Made by a program: the position numbers and the translations under genes
The notes under the pieces: model-generated
Told to the model about the DNA's origin: nothing
Database searches by the model: none
What the model saw: only the letters and a program-made list of their open reading frames with translations
NCBI GenBank assembly: GCA_018240505.1
Contig: JAFEFQ010000239.1
Location: forward strand, 1 to 64,000
Length of the DNA stretch: 64,000 nucleotides
Direction: 5' to 3'
Origin: Pseudomonadota bacterium
GTDB taxonomy: Bacteria; Pseudomonadota; Gammaproteobacteria; Xanthomonadales; Rhodanobacteraceae
In this document: positions 43,317 to 51,042 of the stretch, piece by piece
Position numbering within the stretch: the stretch's first letter is position 1
How the letters are laid out: every line of letters begins with the position of its first letter

Positions 43317-44114
43317 ATGCGAGCGACGATAGCGGCTGTCGAGCCGATCCTCGAGTTGAAATTCGGCCAGGTCGGCATCGCCAACCTGCGCCTCAACCTC
43401 AACGATCCGGCCGCGCTGCGCTCCGAGATCGAACAGAAGGTCGCCGCCGCGCCGCAGTTGTTCGCGCGCGCCCCGGTCATCCTCGACCTGAGCCGCCTGC
43501 CGCAGCTGCCGGACGCGGCCCAGGCGCAGGCACTGCTCGATGCGATCCGGGCCGGCGGCATGCTGCCGGTCGGCCTGTCCTACAGCACGACCGAAAACGA
43601 GTTGCTAGCGAAGGATCTCGGCGTGCCGCTGCTGGCGAAATTCCGCGCGGTGTACGAACGCCAGAACTCCGACGAAGGCGTCGCCAACATCGCCGCAGCG
43701 GCGCCCGCGCCGAGCCGGCCGCGGGCGGTCACCGCTGCCGCCGAGCCGCCACCCGCGCCCGCGGCGGCGCCTGCCGCGGCCGCGCCCAGCCTGCGCCATG
43801 CCAAGGCCGTGCGCTCCGGCCAGCAGGTCTACGCGCGCGGACGCGACCTCATCGTCAACGCGATGGTCGGCAACGGTGCCGAGGTCATCGCCGACGGCTC
43901 GATCCACATCTACGGCCGCCTGTCCGGGCGCGCGCTCGCCGGCGCGCAGGGCGACGCGACGGCGCGCATCTATTGCCTGGATTTCCAGGCCGAACTGATT
44001 TCGATTGCCGGCCGCTATCGCGTGTTCGAGGACCTGCCTGTCGAGTTGCGCGGCAAGCCCGTGCAGGCCTGGCTGGACGGCGAGAAATTGCTCATCGAGG
44101 CGCTCGCGCCGTAA
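43317..44114 (+). CDS. minC: Septum site-determining protein MinC
   Basis: MinC inhibits FtsZ polymerisation away from midcell. The 265-residue protein has the N-domain (about 1-115: ILELKFGQVGIANLRLNLND, APVILDLSRLPQLPDAAQAQ, LPVGLSYSTTENELL), an Ala/Pro-rich linker (about 125-160) and the C-terminal beta-helix (about 165-265: HAKAVRSGQQVYARGRDLIV, GAEVIADGSIHIYGRLSGRALAG), which binds MinD and the septum. The GRLSGRALAG block is diagnostic. The linker is longer and more Ala/Pro-rich than in E. coli. It is first of minC-minD-minE. Confidence 0.95.
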   Translation: MRATIAAVEPILELKFGQVGIANLRLNLNDPAALRSEIEQKVAAAPQLFARAPVILDLSRLPQLPDAAQAQALLDAIRAGGMLPVGLSYSTTENELLAKDLGVPLLAKFRAVYERQNSDEGVANIAAAAPAPSRPRAVTAAAEPPPAPAAAPAAAAPSLRHAKAVRSGQQVYARGRDLIVNAMVGNGAEVIADGSIHIYGRLSGRALAGAQGDATARIYCLDFQAELISIAGRYRVFEDLPVELRGKPVQAWLDGEKLLIEALAP

Positions 44115-44180
44115 GCCCACGCGCTTGCGAAAAGTGTACATTTTGCAGTTTTAGCTTTATATAAAAATGGAGATTTCAAG
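44115..44180 (+). promoter_or_regulatory. AT-rich minC-minD spacer, possible internal promoter and minD leader
   Basis: The 66-bp spacer is far more AT-rich than its surroundings and contains TTTTGCAG followed by TTTATATAAAA, which look like -35/-10 elements with imperfect spacing. GGAG at 44169-44172 lies 8 nt before the TTG start of minD. Confidence 0.4.
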
Positions 44181-44993
44181 TTGACCGAGAATATCGTGGT
44201 GACATCGGGCAAGGGCGGCGTCGGCAAGACGACGACGAGCGCTTCCATCGCCGTGGGCCTGGCCAAACGCGGCAAGAAGGTCGCGGTGATCGACTTCGAC
44301 GTCGGCCTGCGCAACCTCGACCTGATCATGGGCTGCGAACGCCGCGTGGTCTACGACTTCGTCAACGTCATCCACAACGAGTGCACGCTCAAGCAGGCGC
44401 TGATCCGCGACAAGCGCTACGAAACCCTGTACGTGCTCGCCGCCTCGCAGACGCGCGACAAGGACGCGCTGACCCAGGACGGCGTGCAGCGCGTGCTCGA
44501 TGAACTCGCCGCCGACGATTTCGACTACGTCGTCTGCGACTCGCCGGCCGGCATCGAGAAAGGCGCCTTCCTCGCCATGTACTTCGCCGACCGCGCCATC
44601 GTCGTGGTCAACCCGGAAGTCTCCTCGGTGCGCGACTCGGACCGCATCCTCGGCCTGCTTTCCTCGAAGACCCGTCGCGCCGAAGCCGGCAACGGCAAGG
44701 TGCAGGAGCACCTGCTGCTCACGCGCTACAACCCCGCGCGCGTCGCCAGCGGCGACATGATGAGCATCGCCGACGTCGAGGAAATCCTCGGCATCAAGGT
44801 CGTCGGCGTGATCCCGGAATCCGAAGGCGTGCTCGCCGCGTCGAACTCGGGCGTGCCGGTGATCCTCGACGAGGCCTCGAACGCCGGCCAGGCGTACGAC
44901 GACGCCGTCGCGCGCCTGCTCGGCGACGAGCGCGCGCTGCGCTTCACCGAGGCTCCGAAGAAGGGCTTCTTCTCGCGCGTGTTCGGAGGCTAG
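44181..44993 (+). CDS. minD: Septum site-determining ATPase MinD
   Basis: MinD is a membrane-binding ATPase that recruits MinC and oscillates with MinE. The 270-residue protein has the deviant Walker A KGGVGKTT near residues 11-18, the switch I region [17 protein letters not shown] (37-53), switch [16 protein letters not shown] (112-125) and the C-terminal amphipathic membrane-targeting helix ending [11 protein letters not shown]. The start is TTG at 44181: the family N-terminus begins here, GGAG lies 8 nt upstream, and the only nearby ATG (44167) is out of frame and stops at once. Confidence 0.97.
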   Translation: MTENIVVTSGKGGVGKTTTSASIAVGLAKRGKKVAVIDFDVGLRNLDLIMGCERRVVYDFVNVIHNECTLKQALIRDKRYETLYVLAASQTRDKDALTQDGVQRVLDELAADDFDYVVCDSPAGIEKGAFLAMYFADRAIVVVNPEVSSVRDSDRILGLLSSKTRRAEAGNGKVQEHLLLTRYNPARVASGDMMSIADVEEILGIKVVGVIPESEGVLAASNSGVPVILDEASNAGQAYDDAVARLLGDERALRFTEAPKKGFFSRVFGG

Positions 44994-44995
44994 CC

Positions 44996-45277
44996 ATGGG
45001 CATCTTCGATTTCCTGCGCAAGGGCCCGCAAAACACCGCCTCGCTGGCCAAGAATCGCCTGACCATCCTGATCCAGGAGGAGCGGGACCGCAGCGGCCGC
45101 GGCGCGCCCGACTACCTGCCGATGCTGCGCCGCGAACTGCTCGAGGTGATCCGCAAGTTCGTCAACGTCGATGCCAACGCGGTCGACGTGAAGACGCACA
45201 AGGACGGCGACCACGACGTGCTCGAGCTGTCGATCGCGCTGCCCGACAAGGCCTCGCCCGCCACGGCGAGCGGTTGA
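44996..45277 (+). CDS. minE: Cell division topological specificity factor MinE
   Basis: A 93-residue Min[21 protein letters not shown] forms the N-terminal membrane-targeting sequence and the anti-MinCD helix region (about 13-31: [19 protein letters not shown]). The C-terminal topological specificity domain (about 35-90) contains [20 protein letters not shown] and [21 protein letters not shown]. The gene begins 2 bp after minD and so is coupled to it. It follows the normal minCDE order of gammaproteobacteria. Confidence 0.96.
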   Translation: MGIFDFLRKGPQNTASLAKNRLTILIQEERDRSGRGAPDYLPMLRRELLEVIRKFVNVDANAVDVKTHKDGDHDVLELSIALPDKASPATASG

Positions 45278-45299
45278 GACGCGCCAGGTTCGGCGCACC

Positions 45300-45773
45300 G
45301 TGCTGACCCTGGCCGACATCGATGCGGGCGACGCCGACGCCCTGCTCGCGCGCTACGGCCTCAGCCTCGAACGCGTCGCCGGCGACGCGCCGATCCCGGG
45401 CAGCTACTGGGGCGAACCCGAAGCCGGCGTGATCGGCTCGAGCGTCTACGCACGCGACGACACGCCCGTGCATTCGCTGCTGCACGAGGCCTGCCACCTG
45501 ATCGTCGCGCCGGCCGAGCGCCGCGCGGCAATCCACACCGACGCGTCCGACTCGCAGGCCGAGGAAGACGCGACCTGCTACCTGCAGATCCTGCTTGCCG
45601 AGGAATTGCCCGGCGTCGGCGGCGAATGCCTCATGGACGACATGGACGCCTGGGGCTACACATTCCGTCTCGGCTCCACGCGCGCGTGGTTCGAGCGCGA
45701 TGCCGAAGACGCACGCGCGTGGCTGGCCGCGCGCGGCCTGCCTCATGTCGCGCAAAAATCCCGGGCGGCCTGA
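45300..45773 (+). CDS. Unknown cytoplasmic protein with an HEACH zinc-protease-like motif
   Basis: A 157-residue protein starting at GTG 45300, 22 bp after minE. The motif HSLLHEACHLIVAP contains HEACH at 62-66, the HExxH pattern of zincin metallopeptidases. DSQAEEDATCYLQILLAEEL lies downstream, where Glu88 or Glu89 might be a third ligand as in other gluzincin-like small proteins. No signal peptide or membrane helix is visible. The SYWGEPEAGVIGSSVYARDD start and its min-operon position have no family I can name. Protease activity is a prediction from the motif alone. Confidence 0.7.
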   Translation: MLTLADIDAGDADALLARYGLSLERVAGDAPIPGSYWGEPEAGVIGSSVYARDDTPVHSLLHEACHLIVAPAERRAAIHTDASDSQAEEDATCYLQILLAEELPGVGGECLMDDMDAWGYTFRLGSTRAWFERDAEDARAWLAARGLPHVAQKSRAA

Positions 45774-45870
45774 CCACTTCACACTACTTTACACAGGCGA
45801 CAAATTCCGCCGACGCGGGCTCCGCAGACTGCACCGTGGGAATCGTCCCATCACGCATCGGAGATCCGCC

Positions 45871-46356
45871 ATGACCCTTTTCACCTCTGTTCCCCGCAAA
45901 GCCCTGCTCGCGTTCGCGCTGATCGGCAGCGCCGCCTTCGGCGCCAGCGTCCTCGCCCATTCGCCAAGCGACGCGCACGCGATGCAAGCCGGCGCCGACG
46001 GCGCGCAGGGCATCGTCGCCCACGTCAACAACATGCTGCAGTACGTCTACACCGAAGCCGGCGCGACCGACGCACAGAAGACCCAGCTCACGGCGATCAC
46101 GCAGCAGGCGCAAACCGACCTCGCGCAGATACAGAATCAGGGCGGAGAGGGTCACGCGCGCATCTTCGGCCTGCTCACGCAGCCGACCATCGATCGCAGC
46201 GCGGTCGAAGCCGAGTATGCGGCGCACATGAAGATTCACGAACAGGTGTCCAAGCGCACTCTGCAGTTCCTGCTCGACGTGGCCGAAGCACTGACCCCGG
46301 CGCAGCGCAAGGCGCTGGCCGACCATGTCGCGCAGCACGCGGCGCACGCGGGCTGA
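45871..46356 (+). CDS. Spy/CpxP-like periplasmic protein
   Basis: A 161-residue exported protein. The signal peptide spans about residues 1-29 (VPRKALLAFALIGSAAFGASVLA). The mature part is helical, with AQKTQLTAITQQAQTDLAQI and KRTLQFLLDVAEALTPAQRK, the second ending in the LTPAQR version of the LTxxQ motif of the Spy/CpxP family. These are periplasmic chaperones or sensors of misfolded protein or metal stress. Immediately downstream are an OmpR-type regulator and kinase, the arrangement of cpxP with cpxRA. The ATG has GGAG 8 nt upstream. Confidence 0.82.
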   Translation: MTLFTSVPRKALLAFALIGSAAFGASVLAHSPSDAHAMQAGADGAQGIVAHVNNMLQYVYTEAGATDAQKTQLTAITQQAQTDLAQIQNQGGEGHARIFGLLTQPTIDRSAVEAEYAAHMKIHEQVSKRTLQFLLDVAEALTPAQRKALADHVAQHAAHAG

Positions 46357-46400
46357 ACCACGTCTTGCGGTTCGATCGTGCAACGTCCACAGTGGCGCGC

Positions 46401-47090
46401 ATGGCCGAACGCATCCTGCTGGTCGAAGACGACGCCCGCCTCGCCGAGATGCTGTCCGAATATCTCGGCGGGGCCGGCTTCCGCGTCGTGCATGTGACGC
46501 TCGGCGCGGCGGCGCTTGAACGGCTCGCCGCCGAACCCTGCAACGCCGTGGTGCTCGACCTGATGCTGCCGGACATGGACGGCCTCGACGTCTGCCGGCA
46601 ATTGCGCACGAAGTCGGACGCGCCCGTGCTCATGCTCACCGCGCGCGGCGACGCGACCGACCGCATCGTCGGCCTCGAACTCGGCGCCGACGACTACCTG
46701 CCGAAGCCGTTCGCGCCGCGCGAGCTGCTCGCGCGTCTGCGCGCGATTCTGCGCCGGCGCGGCAACGGCGCGGCAAGCGAGGCGCCATTGTGTTTCGGCC
46801 GCCTCGAGATCGATCGCGCGGCGCGCACGCTGCGCATCGACGGCGCCGAACGCACGATCACTTCCTACCAGTTCGCCCTGCTCGTCGCGCTGGCCGAGAA
46901 TGCCGGTCGCGTGCTCTCGCGCGACACCCTGATGGATCTGGTCAAGGGCGAAGCGCTCGAGGCGTTCGACCGCTCGATCGACGTGCACGTCTCGCGCGTC
47001 CGCGCGGCGATCGAGGACGATGCCAGGCACCCGCGCCGCATCATCACCGTGCGCGGCGCGGGCTACGTGTTCGCCAAGGCACAGGACTGA
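46401..47090 (+). CDS. OmpR/CpxR-type response regulator
   Basis: A 229-residue regulator. The receiver domain has ILLVEDDARLAEML, the phospho-acceptor Asp53 in VVLDLMLPDMDG, and the conserved Lys in DDYLPKPF. A winged-helix domain follows at about 130-225, with ITSYQFALLVALAENAGRVL and RSIDVHVSRVRAAI, ending RIITVRGAGYVF. ATG 46401 was taken because MAERILLVEDD is the usual start; an upstream in-frame extension to 46365 has no support. Two codons separate it from the kinase gene. With the preceding Spy-like gene this forms an envelope-stress set. Confidence 0.93.
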   Translation: MAERILLVEDDARLAEMLSEYLGGAGFRVVHVTLGAAALERLAAEPCNAVVLDLMLPDMDGLDVCRQLRTKSDAPVLMLTARGDATDRIVGLELGADDYLPKPFAPRELLARLRAILRRRGNGAASEAPLCFGRLEIDRAARTLRIDGAERTITSYQFALLVALAENAGRVLSRDTLMDLVKGEALEAFDRSIDVHVSRVRAAIEDDARHPRRIITVRGAGYVFAKAQD

Positions 47091-47092
47091 AC

Positions 47093-48055
47093 ATGATTTC
47101 GCATTTGCACACGCGCTTTTTCCTCACCCTCGTCGGTAGCCTCGCCGCATTCGCCGTCGGCGGGATCGTGTTCATGCATGTCGACGACGGCGGTCGCGTC
47201 GTCCACGTGGTCCACAGCTTCATCATTTTTCCCGCTCTCGCGCTGTGCATCGGCATCGCAACCTATCCGCTGACGCGTCGCCTTCTGCGGCGGCTGGAAC
47301 GTCTCGAACAGGCGGTGGATGCCCTGGGTGCGGGCGATCTGTCCGCGCGCGTCGCGGTCGAAGGCAGGGACGAAGTCGCACGGCTCGCGCAGAGCTTCAA
47401 TCGCGCCGCCGGCCGCATCGAGGAACTCGTCGCCGCGCACAAGCGCCTGCTCGCCAACGCCTCGCACGAGCTGCGCACGCCGCTCGCGCGCGTGCGCCTC
47501 GCGGTCGAGCTGATCGGCGAGTCGGCCGACCCGAAGCGCAAGGCCGGCCTCGACGGCGACATCGCCGAACTCGACCAACTCATCGACGAGATCCTGCTCG
47601 CCAGCCGCCTCGACGCGGTCGCCGACCCCGGTGCCGACGAAGAAGTCGATCTGCTCGCGCTCGCCGCGGAAGAATGCGCGCGCTACCGCGACGTGCGCCT
47701 CGACGGCGTGGCGGCCGTGCGTCGTGGCGATCCGCGATTGCTGCGGCGCCTGCTGCGCAACCTGCTCGACAACGCACAGCGCCACGGCGCGGCGCCGATC
47801 GAAGTGCGCCTGACGCGGCTGCCCGGAAGCATCGAAATCGCGGTGGACGACGCCGGGCCGACTCTTTCCGCCGAACAGTCGCAGCGCCTGTTCGAGCCGT
47901 TCTATCGCCCTGCCGCCACGGAACGCAACGTCGGCACCGGGCTCGGCCTGAGCCTCGTGCGCCAGATCGCGCAACGCCACGGCGGCGACGCGGCCTATCG
48001 ATCGCTGGAACCGCACGGCAACAGTTTCGTCGTCACCTTGCCGCTGCAGGCGTAA
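47093..48055 (+). CDS. CpxA/RstB-like sensor histidine kinase
   Basis: A 320-residue kinase, short for its class. It has two membrane helices (about 8-28 and 40-60) with only a very short periplasmic loop (HVDDGGRVVHVV), then a HAMP domain (about 60-112). The HisKA block NASHELRTPLARVRLAVELI carries His125, and HATPase motifs follow: NLLDNAQRHG, DDAGP and GTGLGLSLV. The minimal loop means signals are probably sensed within the membrane or through a partner such as the Spy-like protein. It starts 2 bp after the regulator stop. It lacks the large periplasmic domain of CpxA. Confidence 0.92.
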   Translation: MISHLHTRFFLTLVGSLAAFAVGGIVFMHVDDGGRVVHVVHSFIIFPALALCIGIATYPLTRRLLRRLERLEQAVDALGAGDLSARVAVEGRDEVARLAQSFNRAAGRIEELVAAHKRLLANASHELRTPLARVRLAVELIGESADPKRKAGLDGDIAELDQLIDEILLASRLDAVADPGADEEVDLLALAAEECARYRDVRLDGVAAVRRGDPRLLRRLLRNLLDNAQRHGAAPIEVRLTRLPGSIEIAVDDAGPTLSAEQSQRLFEPFYRPAATERNVGTGLGLSLVRQIAQRHGGDAAYRSLEPHGNSFVVTLPLQA

Positions 48056-48111
48056 CGATCGGCGCCACGGCGAAATGCCATAATCGAAGCACGGCCCCAT
48101 CGAGACGCCCC

Positions 48112-48741
48112 ATGAAACTCACCAGCCGCAGTTTTGCTGACGGCGCGCGCATTCCGGGCGAATTCGCCTTCTGCGTGACCGATCCCAAAAACCATGTCGC
48201 GCTCAGCGCGAACCGCAACCCGCACCTGGCCTGGAACGACACGCCGGCGGGCACGAAATCGTTCGCCGTGATCTGCCACGACCCCGACGTGCCGAGCCGC
48301 GGCGACGACGTCAACCAGGAAGGTCGCGAAGTACCGGCCTCGCTGCCGCGCGTCGATTTCTTCCACTGGCTGCTGTGGGACATCCCGGCCTCCGTGCACG
48401 AGATTGCCGCCGGCAGCCACAGCGACGGCGTCACCGCGCGCGGCAAGCACGGTCCCGCGGCGCCGCAGGGTTGGCGCCACGGCAGCAACGACTACACCGG
48501 CTGGTTCGCCGGCGATGCGGAGATGGGCGGCACGTACTACGGCTACGATGGCCCCTGCCCGCCGTGGAACGATGCACTCGTCCATCGCTACGTGTTCACT
48601 GTTTACGCGCTCGACGTGGCGAAGCTCAATGTCCAAGGCGAGCCGATCGGTGCGAATGTGCGCGCGGCGCTGCAAGGACACGTGCTGGCGCAGGCGAGTA
48701 TCGGTGGCACGTATGCCCTCAACTCGCGTTTGCAGAAATAG
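48112..48741 (+). CDS. YbhB/YbcL family (PEBP-like) protein
   Basis: A 209-residue phosphatidylethanolamine-binding-protein-like domain. The start MKLTSRSFADGARIPGEFAF, the NPHLAWNDTPAGTKSFAVIC block, the ligand-pocket DPDVP near 58-62, FHWLLWDIPASVHEI near 84-98 and YDGPCPPWNDALVHRYVFTV near 145-164 are family marks. The insert is longer than in E. coli YbhB. No signal peptide. The biochemical role of bacterial PEBP-like proteins is unclear. CATAAT at 48079-48084 may be its -10 element. Confidence 0.9.
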   Translation: MKLTSRSFADGARIPGEFAFCVTDPKNHVALSANRNPHLAWNDTPAGTKSFAVICHDPDVPSRGDDVNQEGREVPASLPRVDFFHWLLWDIPASVHEIAAGSHSDGVTARGKHGPAAPQGWRHGSNDYTGWFAGDAEMGGTYYGYDGPCPPWNDALVHRYVFTVYALDVAKLNVQGEPIGANVRAALQGHVLAQASIGGTYALNSRLQK

Positions 48742-48790
48742 CGTTAGGCGATCGCCGCGATCGTCCGCCACGCAGTTGCCTCCCAGCGCT

Positions 48791-49402
48791 TTATCCGCTG
48801 ATCAGACTTGCGAGGAACCGCGAGCCCGCGTCCGACAGTAGCCAGCCGAAGACGGACACGTTGACTGCAACGGCCAGCCAGAATACGAACTGGAAGGATT
48901 CCTTGCGCGACTTGTGGCGCAGCACCTGCTGCGCGCAGATGCCCCCAGGCCATCCGCCCAACAATGCCAAGAGCTGCAAAGTGCTCTCCTGTGTGCGCCA
49001 GCGCCCTTCCTGTGCGGCGGACTTGTCCCAGGCGTAGACCGCAAAAGTGATGCAACTGAGAGTGAAATAGGCGACAAGAACAGGCATTGGAAGCTTTCCT
49101 GTCAATGCCAAAGCACCCACCGTTGCGAGAAACACTCCGGCAAAGAGGATCAGTGGAACACTTGCGCCAGATCGCTCACGAGATCGCCCTTGAAGTGCAA
49201 CATATTCCACTTGCTCGGCACGCAGACGCCCTTGGCCATCGCTCGATCTGACGAAATTCACCAACTCGTTGCCCACCGGACGACGAGAGAGCCGTTTGAA
49301 CGCAGTGATGTGAAAGAAAACGCGTTCGCCGCCCGCATTGGGCGTGATGAATCCGTACCCCTGATCGTCACGCCATTCCGAAATCCGCCCCAGATACCGC
49401 AT
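48791..49402 (-). CDS. Cold-shock domain protein fused to DUF1294 membrane domain
   Basis: A 203-residue fusion. Residues 1-65 form a cold-shock (OB-fold) RNA/DNA-binding domain (GRISEWRDDQGYGFITPNAG, VFFHITAF). A DUF1294 membrane domain follows with about four helices (about 80-203: VPLILFAGVFLATVGALALT, YFTLSCITFAVYAWDKSAAQ, LALLGGWPGGICAQQVLRHK). ATG 49402 is preceded by GGGGAG 4 nt upstream. Base composition is lower in GC than in adjacent genes. Fusions of this type are common in proteobacteria, with no settled function. Confidence 0.9.
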   Translation of the reverse strand: MRYLGRISEWRDDQGYGFITPNAGGERVFFHITAFKRLSRRPVGNELVNFVRSSDGQGRLRAEQVEYVALQGRSRERSGASVPLILFAGVFLATVGALALTGKLPMPVLVAYFTLSCITFAVYAWDKSAAQEGRWRTQESTLQLLALLGGWPGGICAQQVLRHKSRKESFQFVFWLAVAVNVSVFGWLLSDAGSRFLASLISG

Positions 49403-49457
49403 TGCACTCCCCATGCAATCATTGCATCGGCACAAATATCTTCAATCGCTTCTCAAA

Positions 49458-50756
49458 TCAATCGCCGCTCGCCCCCGCCGCGGCGATCACGGCGGCGTCG
49501 CCGTCGATCTTCTCGGGGATGCGTTTGGCGATGCGGCGGTACCAGCGCCAGCCGATCAGGCCGATCAGGTAGAACACGCTCGAGGCCACCGCGAGATGCA
49601 GGGCCGAACTCGCGATCAGCGGTCCCAGCGCGCCGGCGAGCAGCGCGCTGAAGATCAGCATGAGGAACGCCTGCACCGACGAGGCGGCGCCGCGGTACTG
49701 CGGGAAGCGGTCGAGCACGAGCAGGTTGAGCGCCGGCGCAACGAGGTTGACGCCGATCGCGCCGATCGCGATCGGCAGCACGCTCCACGGCACGCGCGCG
49801 GGTTGCACGACGAACGCGGCGACGAGATTGAGCAGCGAGGCGACGAGCATGAGCGCATAGCCTGCGCCGACGAGCGTGCGCACCGGCACGCGTCCGGCGA
49901 GGCGGCTGGTCAGCAGCGCACCGAGCATCAGGCCGCTGATCGCGGGCACGAACAGCCACGGGAAATGATTCTGGTCGAGCTTGAGGATGTCGAGCACGAA
50001 CACCGGCGCGTTGGCGATGTAGACGAAGAAGCCGGCCGAGTTGAACGTCAGCGCGAGCGCGAGCGCGACGAACTGGCGATCGCCGACGATGCGGCGATAG
50101 TTCGCGAACAGCGTCCGCGGCCGGAACGCGACGCGGCGTTCGCGCGCGTGGGTTTCCGGCAGCACCGCGAGGCACAGGCCGATCAACGCCAGGGTGAACA
50201 GGGACAGCGCCCAGAACAGCGCGTGCCAGCCGACCAGCACCGCCGGCGGCGTGGCGAGCGGGCGACCGTCCCAGGCGACGAGCCAGGCGCCGACCATCGG
50301 CGCGAGCGCCGGCGCGAGGCCGAAGATCAGGCTGATCTGGGCCATCAATTTCTGCGCGTGCGGCCCTTCGAAGCAGTCGCGCACGATCGCGCGGCCGACG
50401 ATCATGCCGATGCCCGCGCTCATGCCTTGCAAGGCGCGAAATGCCAGCAGCGCGTGCATCGACGGCGCGAGCGCGCAGCCGACCGTGCCGACGAGGAACA
50501 CGACGAGGCCGGCGAGGACGATCGTGCGCCGCCCCCACGCGTCCGACATCGCGCCGACGAACAGCGACAGCGCGGCGTAGGCGAACAGGTAGACGCTGAT
50601 CGTCTGCTGCATCGCGACCGGGCCCGCGCCGAAGTGCCGCGCGATCGCCGGGAACGCCGGGAAGATGGCGTCGATGCAGAACGGCCCGAGCATCGCCAGT
50701 GCGGCGAGCAGGCCCGCAAGCAAGCCGCGATGCGGAATCGGCGTGGAGGAATCCAT
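49458..50756 (-). CDS. Bcr/CflA-type MFS drug exporter
   Basis: A 432-residue major facilitator with 12 predicted helices. The start GLLAGLLAALAMLGPFCIDAIFPAFPAIA and the helix 2-3 loop SDAWGRRTIVLAG (MFS motif A) are typical. FRALQGMSAGIGMIVGRAIVRDCF around 115-138 is motif B/C of the Bcr/CflA drug/H+ antiporters. LAPMVGAWL and AGFFVYIANAPVFVLD complete the pattern. The start is ATG 50756. Substrates may include bicyclomycin, chloramphenicol or sulfonamides. A palindromic MITE lies 120 bp upstream. Confidence 0.92.
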   Translation of the reverse strand: MDSSTPIPHRGLLAGLLAALAMLGPFCIDAIFPAFPAIARHFGAGPVAMQQTISVYLFAYAALSLFVGAMSDAWGRRTIVLAGLVVFLVGTVGCALAPSMHALLAFRALQGMSAGIGMIVGRAIVRDCFEGPHAQKLMAQISLIFGLAPALAPMVGAWLVAWDGRPLATPPAVLVGWHALFWALSLFTLALIGLCLAVLPETHARERRVAFRPRTLFANYRRIVGDRQFVALALALTFNSAGFFVYIANAPVFVLDILKLDQNHFPWLFVPAISGLMLGALLTSRLAGRVPVRTLVGAGYALMLVASLLNLVAAFVVQPARVPWSVLPIAIGAIGVNLVAPALNLLVLDRFPQYRGAASSVQAFLMLIFSALLAGALGPLIASSALHLAVASSVFYLIGLIGWRWYRRIAKRIPEKIDGDAAVIAAAGASGD

Positions 50757-50876
50757 CAGGAATACGGTGCGGTTTCCGGCACGGCGTAGTGCGAACGTCC
50801 GGCATGATACGCGCAAACCGGCCGATGCTGTCACAATTCGCTTGCGCAGGTCCGCTACGATTTGCGATCTTTTGCA

Positions 50877-51020
50877 TAGAACCTATCTCAAAATTACTGC
50901 GCTCGACATTTCGCGCGCCGGCGGTGCTCGGAATCCTCATTTACTACTTGTAAACTCCGGTTCCTGCGCTCCGGCGACGCGCAAATTGTCTTCGCTCGCT
51001 ACGTTTTGAGATAGGTTCTA
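50877..51020. mobile_element. 144-bp MITE with 17-bp perfect terminal inverted repeats and TA ends
   Basis: Ends are TAGAACCTATCTCAAAA (50877-50893) and its exact reverse complement (51004-51020). The outermost TA at each side fits a TA target duplication of the IS630/mariner type, leaving 15-bp inverted repeats. The interior is itself an imperfect palindrome centred near 50948, so the whole element can fold into one hairpin. No open reading frame of use is inside. It lies 22 bp upstream of the ppx start codon. Confidence 0.8.
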
Positions 51021-51042
51021 GACGACATCGGGAAGCCCGCGC

